Of a stretch of 64,000 bases of DNA, positions 1-7,688 are shown piece by piece (position 1 is the first letter of the stretch; each line of letters opens with the position of its first letter). The notes below the pieces were generated by a model. That model ran no database searches. It was not told the origin of the DNA and was given only the letters and a program-made list of their open reading frames with translations. The stretch comes from Dysgonomonas sp. HGC4 (lineage in GTDB: Bacteria > Bacteroidota > Bacteroidia > Bacteroidales > Dysgonomonadaceae). The DNA lies in the NCBI RefSeq assembly GCF_001261715.1, contig NZ_CVRU01000148.1, forward strand, positions 52,675-116,674, read 5' to 3'. The position numbers and the translations under genes are program-made.

Positions 1-266
1 AACTTATCATCGGTTGTTCCTAACGCTGTAAGCATAAGAATGGGTATATGAGGATCTTTCTCTCTTATTACTTTACATAATTCAAAGCCATTGATATTGG
101 GAAGAACAACATCTGTTATAATCAGATCATAGGTATTAGAATTAACTAAACGCCTGCCCATTTCTCCATCAAATGCCAAAGACACAACATATCCAAACTC
201 CTCCAGACCTTTTTGAAGTAATTCGGCTATGCGTTGTTCGTCCTCTACTACCAGTATTTTCTTCAT
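1..266 (-). CDS. Response regulator, OmpR/CusR-like, receiver domain (partial, cut by window edge)
   Basis: Reading the minus strand from the ATG at 264-266 gives an open frame of 88 codons that runs off the window, beginning MKKILVVEDEQRIAELLQKG. It is a CheY-like receiver domain: the acidic cluster E8-D9-E10, the phosphoacceptor D52 in the motif LIITDVVLPNINGF, and the conserved threonine in LMLTALG are all visible. The N-terminus resembles OmpR-family regulators that control metal efflux (CusR/CopR type). The output domain is outside the window, so the family is inferred. It is the nearest visible candidate for the regulator of the czc/mgtA operator at 7563-7610, whose repeat spacing suits an OmpR-type DNA-binding domain. 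A histidine kinase gene may follow beyond position 1. Confidence 0.85.
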   Translation of the reverse strand, partial: MKKILVVEDEQRIAELLQKGLEEFGYVVSLAFDGEMGRRLVNSNTYDLIITDVVLPNINGFELCKVIREKDPHIPILMLTALGTTDDK

Positions 267-616
267 AAATTATTTCTAATAAGTAATATAATGGTGTATA
301 GCAAAGATAGTTCTTTAAATTTTATGCTATGCAGATCGATTTAGTTTTAGCATTTTTCAAGAGTATTTCTTTGTCACAGCCAATCAGCAGAAGCAAGCTT
401 ATCAATCCCAGATTAACACACGTTACTAATATAATACGAAAGTAGCAGTCTTCTTTTTTATAACTTTTCGTTACAATTTTCTCTCTTTTCTCACCCTAAA
501 CACCTATAATTAAGTTAATAATAACAGATTACGCTCAATCCGACAACAAATAAGAATGAGTAATGTTATATATAATTATTAAGGTTTATAATATTAATTT
601 TAAAGATTGTTTAATT
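267..616. other. Intergenic region between divergent genes
   Basis: 350 bases of AT-rich sequence between the response regulator and the outer-membrane protein gene. Apart from the possible -7 box at 302-309 I see no reading frame, repeat or strong hairpin here. Confidence 0.6.
302..309 (-). promoter_or_regulatory. Possible -7 box of the response regulator gene
   Basis: Read on the minus strand this is TATCTTTG, a full match to the Bacteroidetes -7 consensus TAnnTTTG, 35 nt ahead of the start codon. No good -33 TTTG is seen at the usual spacing. Confidence 0.4.
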
Positions 617-1186
617 ATGAAAAAGTTAATTCTACTCGTTATACTTGTGTTAGGTACAGGCATAGCAAACGCCCAAATAGGCAAAGGTAATGTTTTGATA
701 GGTGGTGACCTGGCAAATTTGAACATCAATTTCAGTAACCAAACAAGCTTTCAGATAACTCCTAGAGCTGCTTGGTTTATTGAGGATGGATTGGCTGTGG
801 GTGCTTACGGACAGTTTGGTTTTAATCACATTAACGGACAAGACGGTAATAGTTACACTTATGGTGTTGGACCTTTGGCTCGTTATTTTGTTAACCTTAA
901 AGAGTTGCCTTCATTAGGACAGGCTAAATTCTTTGTTGAGGGTAGTGCAGGTTTCGAAGGTGCAAATAATACTGTTAACAATTCGCATACTAATGGTTTA
1001 GGATTCGGATTTGGTCCTGGTATTTCTTATTTCATTACTCAATCAGTTGCTGTTGAAGCATTATTAAAATACAATGGTATTGTAGGATTCGGTTCAACTA
1101 CATACACCAATGGTCTTTCTTTAGGAATTGGTTTCCAAGTTTACTTACCTTCTAAGAACGTAGTTAAAGAAATCAAGTCTCTATAA
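617..1186 (+). CDS. Small outer-membrane beta-barrel protein
   Basis: The protein is 189 aa from the ATG at 617. That start is preferred over one 54 nt upstream because MKKLILLVILVLGTGIANAQ is a clean signal peptide ending at an AXA-type cleavage site. The mature part has alternating hydrophobic and glycine/aromatic stretches and ends with a typical barrel strand (SLGIGFQVYL), as in OmpX/Opa-like 8-stranded barrels (outer membrane protein beta-barrel domain). The specific role is unknown; such proteins are often adhesins or stress porins. It stands alone, followed by a terminator at 1235-1271. The family-level call rests on composition and length, not on a diagnostic motif. Confidence 0.7.
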   Translation: MKKLILLVILVLGTGIANAQIGKGNVLIGGDLANLNINFSNQTSFQITPRAAWFIEDGLAVGAYGQFGFNHINGQDGNSYTYGVGPLARYFVNLKELPSLGQAKFFVEGSAGFEGANNTVNNSHTNGLGFGFGPGISYFITQSVAVEALLKYNGIVGFGSTTYTNGLSLGIGFQVYLPSKNVVKEIKSL

Positions 1187-1234
1187 ATCCATCTACTATA
1201 CTAACTACTACAAAAATAATATAGAACAACGTAG

Positions 1235-1271
1235 GAGGAGCTTCTTTAAAACAGAGGCTCTTCTTTTTTTT
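1235..1271 (+). terminator. Intrinsic terminator after the barrel protein
   Basis: A 10-bp stem with G-U pairs (GAGGAGCTTC at 1235-1244 with GAGGCTCTTC at 1254-1263), a 9-nt loop, then a T run. Confidence 0.75.
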
Positions 1272-1369
1272 AGAGAGCTACTGGGAAAAGAGGGAAGCTT
1301 GAACAATCTCATTCGGTGGCTGTTCTATATGGTACATAACTTATTAAAAATCAATAACACATTATTAGT

Positions 1370-1792
1370 ATGGAAGCATTATATACAGCTGTTGCTACGT
1401 CTGTAGGTGGAAGAAATGGAAATGTGAAATCTTCAGATGGAGTTCTAAACTTTGAAGTGAAACCTCCTAAAGAAATGGGTGGTCCTGGTGGCGCATTTAC
1501 AAATCCCGAACAATTGTTTGCAGCAGGTTATTCTGCTTGTTTCGGAAGTGCATTGAATCATGTGGCATTGTTGAAAAAGAGAAAAGTAGTTCCCACTATA
1601 ACTGCAAAAGTAAGTATTGGCAAGAAAGACGATGGCGGTTTTCAATTGGCTGTGGAAATGGATGTTAATATCCCCGGAATAGATCAAAAAGATGCTGAGG
1701 AATTGGTTCACGAAGCACATCAAGTATGTCCTTACTCAAATGCAACCCGCAATAATATAGAAGTAAAGCTAAACGTTACAACCAACGCTTAA
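1370..1792 (+). CDS. ohr: Organic hydroperoxide resistance protein (Ohr/OsmC family)
   Basis: A 140-aa thiol peroxidase that reduces organic hydroperoxides in the cytoplasm. The family's catalytic set is present: C57 in AAGYSACFGSA and C120 in HQVCPYSNATR as the peroxidatic/resolving pair, with R15 (VGGRNG) and E47 (NPEQLF) as the activating residues known from Ohr. Length is typical. The Ohr subgroup, rather than OsmC or YhfA, is suggested by the VCPYSNATR motif around the second cysteine. It appears monocistronic, with a hairpin at 1805-1853 separating it from the convergent efflux operon. No MarR-type OhrR gene is adjacent. Confidence 0.93.
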   Translation: MEALYTAVATSVGGRNGNVKSSDGVLNFEVKPPKEMGGPGGAFTNPEQLFAAGYSACFGSALNHVALLKKRKVVPTITAKVSIGKKDDGGFQLAVEMDVNIPGIDQKDAEELVHEAHQVCPYSNATRNNIEVKLNVTTNA

Positions 1793-1804
1793 AGGTGAGA
1801 ATCA

Positions 1805-1853
1805 AAAAGAGAGTTTCAATACCTGACTTAACAGGCACGAAAACTCTCTTTTC
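1805..1853. terminator. Bidirectional terminator between ohr and the efflux operon
   Basis: Arms AAAGAGAGTTT and AAACTCTCTTT flank a loop of about 24 nt. A-rich and T-rich flanks on either side let it work on both strands, between two convergent genes. Confidence 0.6.
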
Positions 1854-1872
1854 TTGATTGTATTAATCTGTA

Positions 1873-3153
1873 TTAGAATTCAATATCCCATATTCCGCAC
1901 GTTTTTTGTAATTCGACCAATGATGATGCATATCCTTTAATGATTTCGAGATACTGCTCTTGTATTTCGTTATAAGTCCGTTGGGCAATCAATACATCCA
2001 GAATACTGGTTTCGCCCCGTTTGTATTTATACACAATACCATCCAAAAGCTTTTGAGAATCGCTCAATAAACCATTTTGGTATTGCTGCACTTGTTTCTG
2101 AGTAGCTTCGTAACCGAAAAAAGCCTGAGCTACTTCTTTTTGTATCTGAAGTTCTACATTCTTATACTCAACCTTTGTTTTACGGATCGAATATTCCGCC
2201 GATTTTAATGCTCCTTTATTCGTATTCGAGAATTTCAAAGGAATAGAGACTCCTGCTTTTACAGCATTAAATGCCGGTGTAGGCGCAATTTCATTTCTCG
2301 CCTCTGCATTTATCTCATATCCTACCGACAAACCCAAATCTATTTTGCGTTCAGCTCTCGCTAGTCGGAGCTGATTAGTAGCTACTTCCGAATTCTTGAG
2401 ACTGGCAACCAAATCAACACGATTGAGTAATGCTTGAGACACCAAATCGGTAAGCATATAATCTCGTCCAAAAACATTCCAATCGCCTGCAGGAATATCC
2501 AGCATATCAATCGACTTTCCCATAAATTGGCGAAGTGTTACTAAAGCCGATTTATAAATAGCTTCCTGATTATACACCTCATTAAGGAGGGTGACAGATT
2601 CGAGCTTCGATTGTCGGGCTTCGTTTTCGTTAATCTCCCCCAGAGAGAAACGAATACTATCTGATATACTAAATTGTTTCATGTATTCGTACGAACTCTT
2701 CTTCACGCTCAACAATTCTTTTTGCATCATAGCATCAAGAAAAGCATCGGCAGCTTCTGCACGCAGTTCCTGAAAGAAGTTATCTACCATAAGTCGCTCT
2801 AGCTCTGCCTCACTTTTAGCTAAGTGGATTCTTGCTCCACGCTTATTTCCAAGTTCGAGTGTGTATCCTAGTTCAAATGCAAACGCATGCCCTAACTGAT
2901 CTTTCCGTTTTCCGTTATTAACTGCCTCTACCGACAATTCGGGATCAGGAAATACTCTCTGGCTTAAAGCTTCTGCCTCTGCTATATCTATATTATATTT
3001 TTCGGCAATGTAACTTAAATTATTTTCTCCTACTTGTTTCAAATATTCTGAGAAACTGATATTCTGCAAATTCGAAATCGTATTTGTTTGAGCAAAAACC
3101 CCAACAATCGCCAGAAGAAATGCTGTAATTGATATTATCTTTTTCATTGTCAT
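1873..3153 (-). CDS. czcC: Outer-membrane efflux channel of a heavy-metal RND pump (CzcC/CusC, TolC family)
   Basis: A 426-aa outer-membrane factor that would form the exit duct of the tripartite pump. A signal peptide (MKKIISITAFLLAIVGVFAQ, after an MT extension) is followed by two TolC-type repeats rich in long amphipathic helices, e.g. EAEALSQRVFPDPELSVEAV near the start, which is typical of CzcC-like proteins. Its start overlaps the stop of czcA by 4 bp (ATGA), so the two are translationally coupled; an internal ATG 6 nt on is equally possible. Gene order is czcB-czcA-czcC. Substrate specificity cannot be read from this subunit. Confidence 0.88.
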   Translation of the reverse strand: MTMKKIISITAFLLAIVGVFAQTNTISNLQNISFSEYLKQVGENNLSYIAEKYNIDIAEAEALSQRVFPDPELSVEAVNNGKRKDQLGHAFAFELGYTLELGNKRGARIHLAKSEAELERLMVDNFFQELRAEAADAFLDAMMQKELLSVKKSSYEYMKQFSISDSIRFSLGEINENEARQSKLESVTLLNEVYNQEAIYKSALVTLRQFMGKSIDMLDIPAGDWNVFGRDYMLTDLVSQALLNRVDLVASLKNSEVATNQLRLARAERKIDLGLSVGYEINAEARNEIAPTPAFNAVKAGVSIPLKFSNTNKGALKSAEYSIRKTKVEYKNVELQIQKEVAQAFFGYEATQKQVQQYQNGLLSDSQKLLDGIVYKYKRGETSILDVLIAQRTYNEIQEQYLEIIKGYASSLVELQKTCGIWDIEF

Positions 3154-6100
3154 TCTTCAATTTGTTTGTTTTGTTCTTTCTTCTCTGATCGAGATTCCAC
3201 CATATAATAAAATGCAGGCAAGGCAAATAAGGTAACGATAGTAGAGAACATCAATCCATAAACGATAACCGTAGCCAAGGGGCGTTGCACATCCGAGCCT
3301 ATACCTGTAGCCAATGAAGCGGGTAGTAATCCCAAGATGGCAACTGTTGCCGTCATCAATATCGGACGGAAGCGGTGTCTGGCTCCATCAATCACAGCCG
3401 ATAATAAATCAAAACCATCCTTTCGTAAGCCATTGATATGCGACACCATAATTACTCCATTCTGTATGGCCACACCAAACAAGGCTATAAACCCAACGGC
3501 TGACGATACATTAAGCGTCATTCCCCTAATATTTAGAGCCAACATTCCTCCAAAGAGAGCTAAGGGTACGATAGCCAATACTAAACCTGCCTGACGGAAT
3601 TTGCCAAAGGCACAATACAGTAACACAAACATGATACCCAACGCCAAGGGTACAATAATTCCCAGACGAGAATATGCTCTCTTTTGGTTTTCGAACTGTC
3701 CACCCCATTTTATATGGTATTTAGCGTGATCGTATGTTACATTTTTCTCTATGCTCGACTCTGCTTCTTTGAGGAAAGATGATAAATCGCGCCCCCGAAT
3801 ATTAAGCTTCACAGTCAAATGACGTTTATTCATTTCGCGAGTAATTGTACTTTCGCCTACACTCAGTTTTATATCTGCTACCTGCGACAATGGTATTTTT
3901 GCTCCAGTTGACGAAGTAAGCATCAAACCTGCAATCTTTTCGGGAGTATCACGTGCATCTTCTTTGTATTTGCAAGTAATATCATACACCCTACTCTCTT
4001 GATAAACCTGAGAGATTGCCTTACCTCCAATTGCTACCTCTATCAGATTACCTACGTCCGATACATTCAACCCATAACGGGCAATAGCATCTCTATCCAT
4101 ATGTATTTGCAATTGAGGTAAAGGAGGTTCTTGATCGATATCTAGATCGGTAGCACCCTTTACATTATCAAGCACCTCCAATATGCTTTCGGCTATGCGT
4201 CGGGTTTCTTTGAAGTCATCACCATATACTTTTACTACAAGTTCGCTATGAGCACCCGATATTTTATCCATAACACCATCGATCATGGGCTGACTGAAGC
4301 CTACTTTAAATCCGGGTAGAGATTCGTACTCCTTTGATAATTCTTCTATCAAATCGTTTTTCGTCTTTCCGCTAGGCCATTCGCTATAAGGCTTTATACC
4401 TACTGATACTTCGAAGTGAGAAGGTGTGAAAGGATCTGTTCCATCGTCGTTTCTCCCTGCTTGAACAGCTATGTAAGTAACTTCAGGGTATTTCATTGTC
4501 CGTTGACGCAATGTATCTGACATTTCTTTCGACTTTTCGATGGAGATTCCGGGAGGTAGATTCACTTGTAACCATAGTGATCCTTCATCCAACGTTGGTA
4601 AAAAATCTTTACCTACATATGTTGTCAAAGCAATGGCTGCAACAAATACAAACACAACAGGCAAGATCACCTTGCGTGGATGCTTCATTATACGATTGAC
4701 CGTATTTGAATACTTTTCGGTCAACTTTTCGAGCCACTTATTATGATATACTTTCTGAGGTTTACGATACAATGCATATCCTAATCCTGGAATGAGAAAC
4801 AGAGCTACAAGCAAGGCTCCCAATAAAGCGTAACTTACGGTAAAAGCCATCGGCGTAAACAGCTTACGCTCTACTCTCTCGAAAGCAAACAAGGGCAAAT
4901 AGGCGGTAATGATAATAATAGTTGCAAACAAAATAGGTTTAGCAACAGCTGTCACACGCTTGGCTATACTAGTTTCTTTGAGTTCTTTCTCAGGATGATC
5001 CTCTCGCTTTTTGAGGATTGTTTCCATCATTACAATAGCCCCATCTACTATGATTCCAAAATCTATTGCTCCCAACGAAAGCAAATTAGCAGGGATATTG
5101 GTTATGTGCATCAAAATAAACGCAATCAACAAAGCGATGGGAATAGTTATCGCCACCAGAAATGCTCCCCGCCAATTACCCAAGAATATAATAAGCACAA
5201 TAATAACCAGAGCCATACCCTCTATCAACGTACGTGAAACGGTATGCAGGGTTGTGTCTACCAATTCGGTACGATCCAAAAATGTATGTATTCGTACACC
5301 TTCGGGTAGAGTTTCATTATTCAATTCATCTACGGCTGCTTGTATACCCTCCAATACTATCGATGGATTCTCGTGTTTGAGTAACAGTACAATACCTTCT
5401 ATACTTTCCGAATATTCACGGGTACGATCGGTATATCCTAAAACTCCTTTTCGCTCGAGATTACCATATTTCAATTTACCAATGTCATTGAGAAAGACGG
5501 GCACACCCTTCTCGGTACTAACCACAATTTTCCCGAGATCCTCTAAGGATGAGATCTGCCCGATTCCTCTAACTACATAACCTAAGTCTCCTCTATTAAG
5601 AACACTTCCTCCAACATTCGAGTTATTATTCTCAATAGCATCAATTACCTCATTGAGAGACAAATGATACTGTTCCATTTTTTGTGGATCCACTTCTATC
5701 TGAAACTGGGTAGTGATGCCTCCAAAATTACTTACATCAGCAACTCCTGCCACTTCTTTTATACGGGGAATTATTACCCAATTCTGCAAATCGGTAAGTT
5801 CTCGAAGTGGATGATGATCACTTTCAATAATGTATCTATATACTTCTCCAATAGGTGAAGTCAATGGATCGAGCTCTGCCACTGCATCATAGGGAAGATC
5901 TACTTCGCCCAATCGCTCTTGTACACGCTGACGGCTCCAATAATCTTCTATTCCATCTTCGAAAACGATGGTAATCATCGATAAACCGAATGTACTTTTA
6001 CTTCGCATTACATGCATTCCCGGAAGTCCGTTCAATGCCCTTTCGATAGGTATTGTTATCTGTTGCTCAACCTCTTCGGCAGCCAATCCGGGTACTTGGG

Positions 6101-6275
6101 TCACCACTTGCGATGTAACATCGGCAATATCGGGATATGCCTCAATTGATAATTGCTTCCAAGAATAATATCCGAATATGGATAGAAAGATAAACAGCGT
6201 AACTATTACCCACCGTTTTTGTATCGTTAGGAGCATAAAGCTCGAAGAGCTATTTGGTGCTTTGTTATATGTCAT
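3150..6275 (-). CDS. czcA: Heavy-metal efflux RND transporter, CzcA family
   Basis: A 1041-aa inner-membrane proton-driven pump protein. It shows the RND layout: TM1 at about 22-38, a large periplasmic loop, a TM2-6 block at about 350-495, a second loop, and a C-terminal TM block. The TM4 motif DFGIIVDGAIVMMET has D405, D411 and E418. This matches the D-D-E proton relay of divalent-cation (CzcA/CnrA, HME1-2) pumps rather than the monovalent CusA type, so Zn/Co/Cd/Ni export is the likelier role (inferred). The ORF has full family length. Palindromic repeat copy 1 sits 22 nt before its ATG. Confidence 0.93.
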   Translation of the reverse strand: MTYNKAPNSSSSFMLLTIQKRWVIVTLFIFLSIFGYYSWKQLSIEAYPDIADVTSQVVTQVPGLAAEEVEQQITIPIERALNGLPGMHVMRSKSTFGLSMITIVFEDGIEDYWSRQRVQERLGEVDLPYDAVAELDPLTSPIGEVYRYIIESDHHPLRELTDLQNWVIIPRIKEVAGVADVSNFGGITTQFQIEVDPQKMEQYHLSLNEVIDAIENNNSNVGGSVLNRGDLGYVVRGIGQISSLEDLGKIVVSTEKGVPVFLNDIGKLKYGNLERKGVLGYTDRTREYSESIEGIVLLLKHENPSIVLEGIQAAVDELNNETLPEGVRIHTFLDRTELVDTTLHTVSRTLIEGMALVIIVLIIFLGNWRGAFLVAITIPIALLIAFILMHITNIPANLLSLGAIDFGIIVDGAIVMMETILKKREDHPEKELKETSIAKRVTAVAKPILFATIIIITAYLPLFAFERVERKLFTPMAFTVSYALLGALLVALFLIPGLGYALYRKPQKVYHNKWLEKLTEKYSNTVNRIMKHPRKVILPVVFVFVAAIALTTYVGKDFLPTLDEGSLWLQVNLPPGISIEKSKEMSDTLRQRTMKYPEVTYIAVQAGRNDDGTDPFTPSHFEVSVGIKPYSEWPSGKTKNDLIEELSKEYESLPGFKVGFSQPMIDGVMDKISGAHSELVVKVYGDDFKETRRIAESILEVLDNVKGATDLDIDQEPPLPQLQIHMDRDAIARYGLNVSDVGNLIEVAIGGKAISQVYQESRVYDITCKYKEDARDTPEKIAGLMLTSSTGAKIPLSQVADIKLSVGESTITREMNKRHLTVKLNIRGRDLSSFLKEAESSIEKNVTYDHAKYHIKWGGQFENQKRAYSRLGIIVPLALGIMFVLLYCAFGKFRQAGLVLAIVPLALFGGMLALNIRGMTLNVSSAVGFIALFGVAIQNGVIMVSHINGLRKDGFDLLSAVIDGARHRFRPILMTATVAILGLLPASLATGIGSDVQRPLATVIVYGLMFSTIVTLFALPAFYYMVESRSEKKEQNKQIEE

Positions 6276-6296
6276 AAAATGATAGTTATAATAATT

Positions 6297-6310
6297 AAGG
6301 TCTCAGACCT
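6297..6310 (-). repeat. Dispersed palindromic repeat, copy 1
   Basis: AGGTCTCAGACCT, a perfect 6+1+6 palindrome, in the czcB-czcA gap and 22 nt ahead of the czcA start codon. See the finding on the repeat family. Confidence 0.7.
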
Positions 6311-6387
6311 ACTCAGTATTCTGGAGCAGAATCAAAAATTTGTGTTCTTCAAACAGATTTATAATTCTGCTTCTACACGCAATACTT

Positions 6388-7494
6388 TTATTTTAGATAA
6401 TATCCACCCTCGCTGATAATTATGTCACCCTTTTTAAGTCCGTCCACTATTATAGCTTTGCCATCTCTGGTTACCTCTACTTGTACAGGTGTCTTTATAA
6501 AGGTGCTGGGAGCCGATTGCACAAATACATAACTGGTATTCTCGCTTTGCAACAGCGCCTTTTCGGGGATAGATATAACGGTGGCAGGCTTATCCAGAAA
6601 ATGAACGGTAGCATACATTCCCAGTTTAAGAAGTCCTTGCTGATTGTCACAAACCGACAACACTTTTATAGAACGGGTCTCCTCGTCAATGGCTTCATCA
6701 ATATGGAATACTTTTCCCATAATCGAGTTTTCGGGTAAAGCTGACATATGTATATCCATTTCGTCATCGACGTGAATAAATCGAATATCTTTTTCCTTAA
6801 CCTGGGCAGTAACCCATACTTTAGACAAGTCGGCAACAATAGCCACATGTTCGGTATCGTTATTAAGAAACTGACCTGTAACCAAATTATTCTCAATTAC
6901 ATTGCCCGCTATTGGTGAACGGATAATCAAGGGTTGTCCTAAAACCATATCTTCGGGGTTAGCCTGAAATAGTTTGATTGCAGCATAAGCATTCTCGTAT
7001 TCCTTTTCGGCTATATGAAGAGCATTAGCCGCTTCCTCTTGTTCTTTTTGAGAGCTGACTCCGTTCTTTATAAGGTCTTCTTTCCTTTTCATATCCTTGC
7101 GAGCCAAGTCGCGCTCCGATAATGATTTGAAGAATTCTTTTTGAGCTGTTGTAAAATCGGGTGAGATAATCTCAAATAAAGGAGTATTAACTGCTACCTT
7201 CTGCCCTAATTTTATATATGATTTAGTAACTCTACCCGAAAACGGAGGAGCTATATATGCAAACTGAGTAGGTATAGGCTGGATAGTTCCTGCCGTGATA
7301 ACCTCTTTTGCAAAAGGTATTTCTTCTACTTCCGCTATTTTAACCTTGCTTCTAAGAATGCTACTATCACTAATAAACACCGTATCTCCTTTCTGCGTAT
7401 AAGCCGCAGTAACTTGTTCATTAGAGGGTTTATTACATGAGGTTGTCAGAACGATCAACATCAATAGGTTCAATAATAAATTTCTCTTTTTCAT
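6388..7494 (-). CDS. czcB: Periplasmic adaptor (membrane fusion) lipoprotein of the Czc-type pump
   Basis: A 368-aa adaptor linking the RND pump to the outer-membrane channel. The signal sequence ends in the lipobox LTTSC, so it is probably a lipoprotein anchored in the membrane. After it come a barrel-sandwich half (PPFSGRVTKSYIKLGQKV), an alpha-hairpin at about residues 120-170 rich in E/K/A, the second barrel half (IRSPIAGNVIENNLVTGQFL) and C-terminal beta-barrel/membrane-proximal domains. This is CzcB/CusB-like. It is the first gene of the czcBAC operon, with a -7 box at 7522-7529 and the shared operator at 7563-7610. Confidence 0.9.
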   Translation of the reverse strand: MKKRNLLLNLLMLIVLTTSCNKPSNEQVTAAYTQKGDTVFISDSSILRSKVKIAEVEEIPFAKEVITAGTIQPIPTQFAYIAPPFSGRVTKSYIKLGQKVAVNTPLFEIISPDFTTAQKEFFKSLSERDLARKDMKRKEDLIKNGVSSQKEQEEAANALHIAEKEYENAYAAIKLFQANPEDMVLGQPLIIRSPIAGNVIENNLVTGQFLNNDTEHVAIVADLSKVWVTAQVKEKDIRFIHVDDEMDIHMSALPENSIMGKVFHIDEAIDEETRSIKVLSVCDNQQGLLKLGMYATVHFLDKPATVISIPEKALLQSENTSYVFVQSAPSTFIKTPVQVEVTRDGKAIIVDGLKKGDIIISEGGYYLK

Positions 7495-7521
7495 ACCTCA
7501 TTGTTTTACTTTTACGGTTGG

Positions 7522-7529
7522 CAAAATTA
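7522..7529 (-). promoter_or_regulatory. -7 box of the czcBAC promoter
   Basis: TAATTTTG on the minus strand is a full TAnnTTTG match. No TTTG occurs at the -33 position, which suggests activator dependence. Exactly 33 nt separate it from the near edge of the inverted repeat. Confidence 0.6.
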
Positions 7530-7562
7530 TGATATTCAACCCTCTATATTATTATAATAAAC

Positions 7563-7610
7563 ATTAGAAAAGTATTAGAATTACCCCTCCAATTCTAATA
7601 CTTTTCTAAT
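7563..7610. promoter_or_regulatory. 20-bp perfect inverted repeat, candidate shared operator of czcBAC and mgtA
   Basis: Arms 7563-7582 and 7591-7610 are perfect reverse complements, separated by 8 bp (ACCCCTCC). Each arm itself holds two ATTAGAA heptamers 11 bp apart (7 bp plus a 4-bp spacer), the geometry of PhoB/OmpR-type direct-repeat sites. There is no T run, so it is not a typical terminator. It lies midway between the two divergent start codons. Confidence 0.7.
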
Positions 7611-7643
7611 AACTTTTGTGAGGTTTAATGAAAAAGGCATACC

Positions 7644-7651
7644 TACTTTTG
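7644..7651 (+). promoter_or_regulatory. -7 box of the mgtA promoter
   Basis: TACTTTTG is a full TAnnTTTG match, exactly 33 nt from the near edge of the inverted repeat and mirroring the czc side. There is no -33 TTTG at normal spacing. Confidence 0.6.
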
Positions 7652-7688
7652 TGGCTCAAGTCGAAATGAGATACTAGAATGCATTATT

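Noticed and set aside
5011..5580. A 189-codon open frame on the plus strand
   Set aside because: It lies wholly antisense to czcA, has no recognisable domain, and the czcA frame has clear family motifs throughout.
7563..7610. Reading the large inverted repeat as a terminator or as a riboswitch for mgtA
   Set aside because: No T run follows on either strand, it lies between divergent starts upstream of both predicted -7 boxes, and the predicted mgtA leader (about 30-40 nt) is too short for an M-box.
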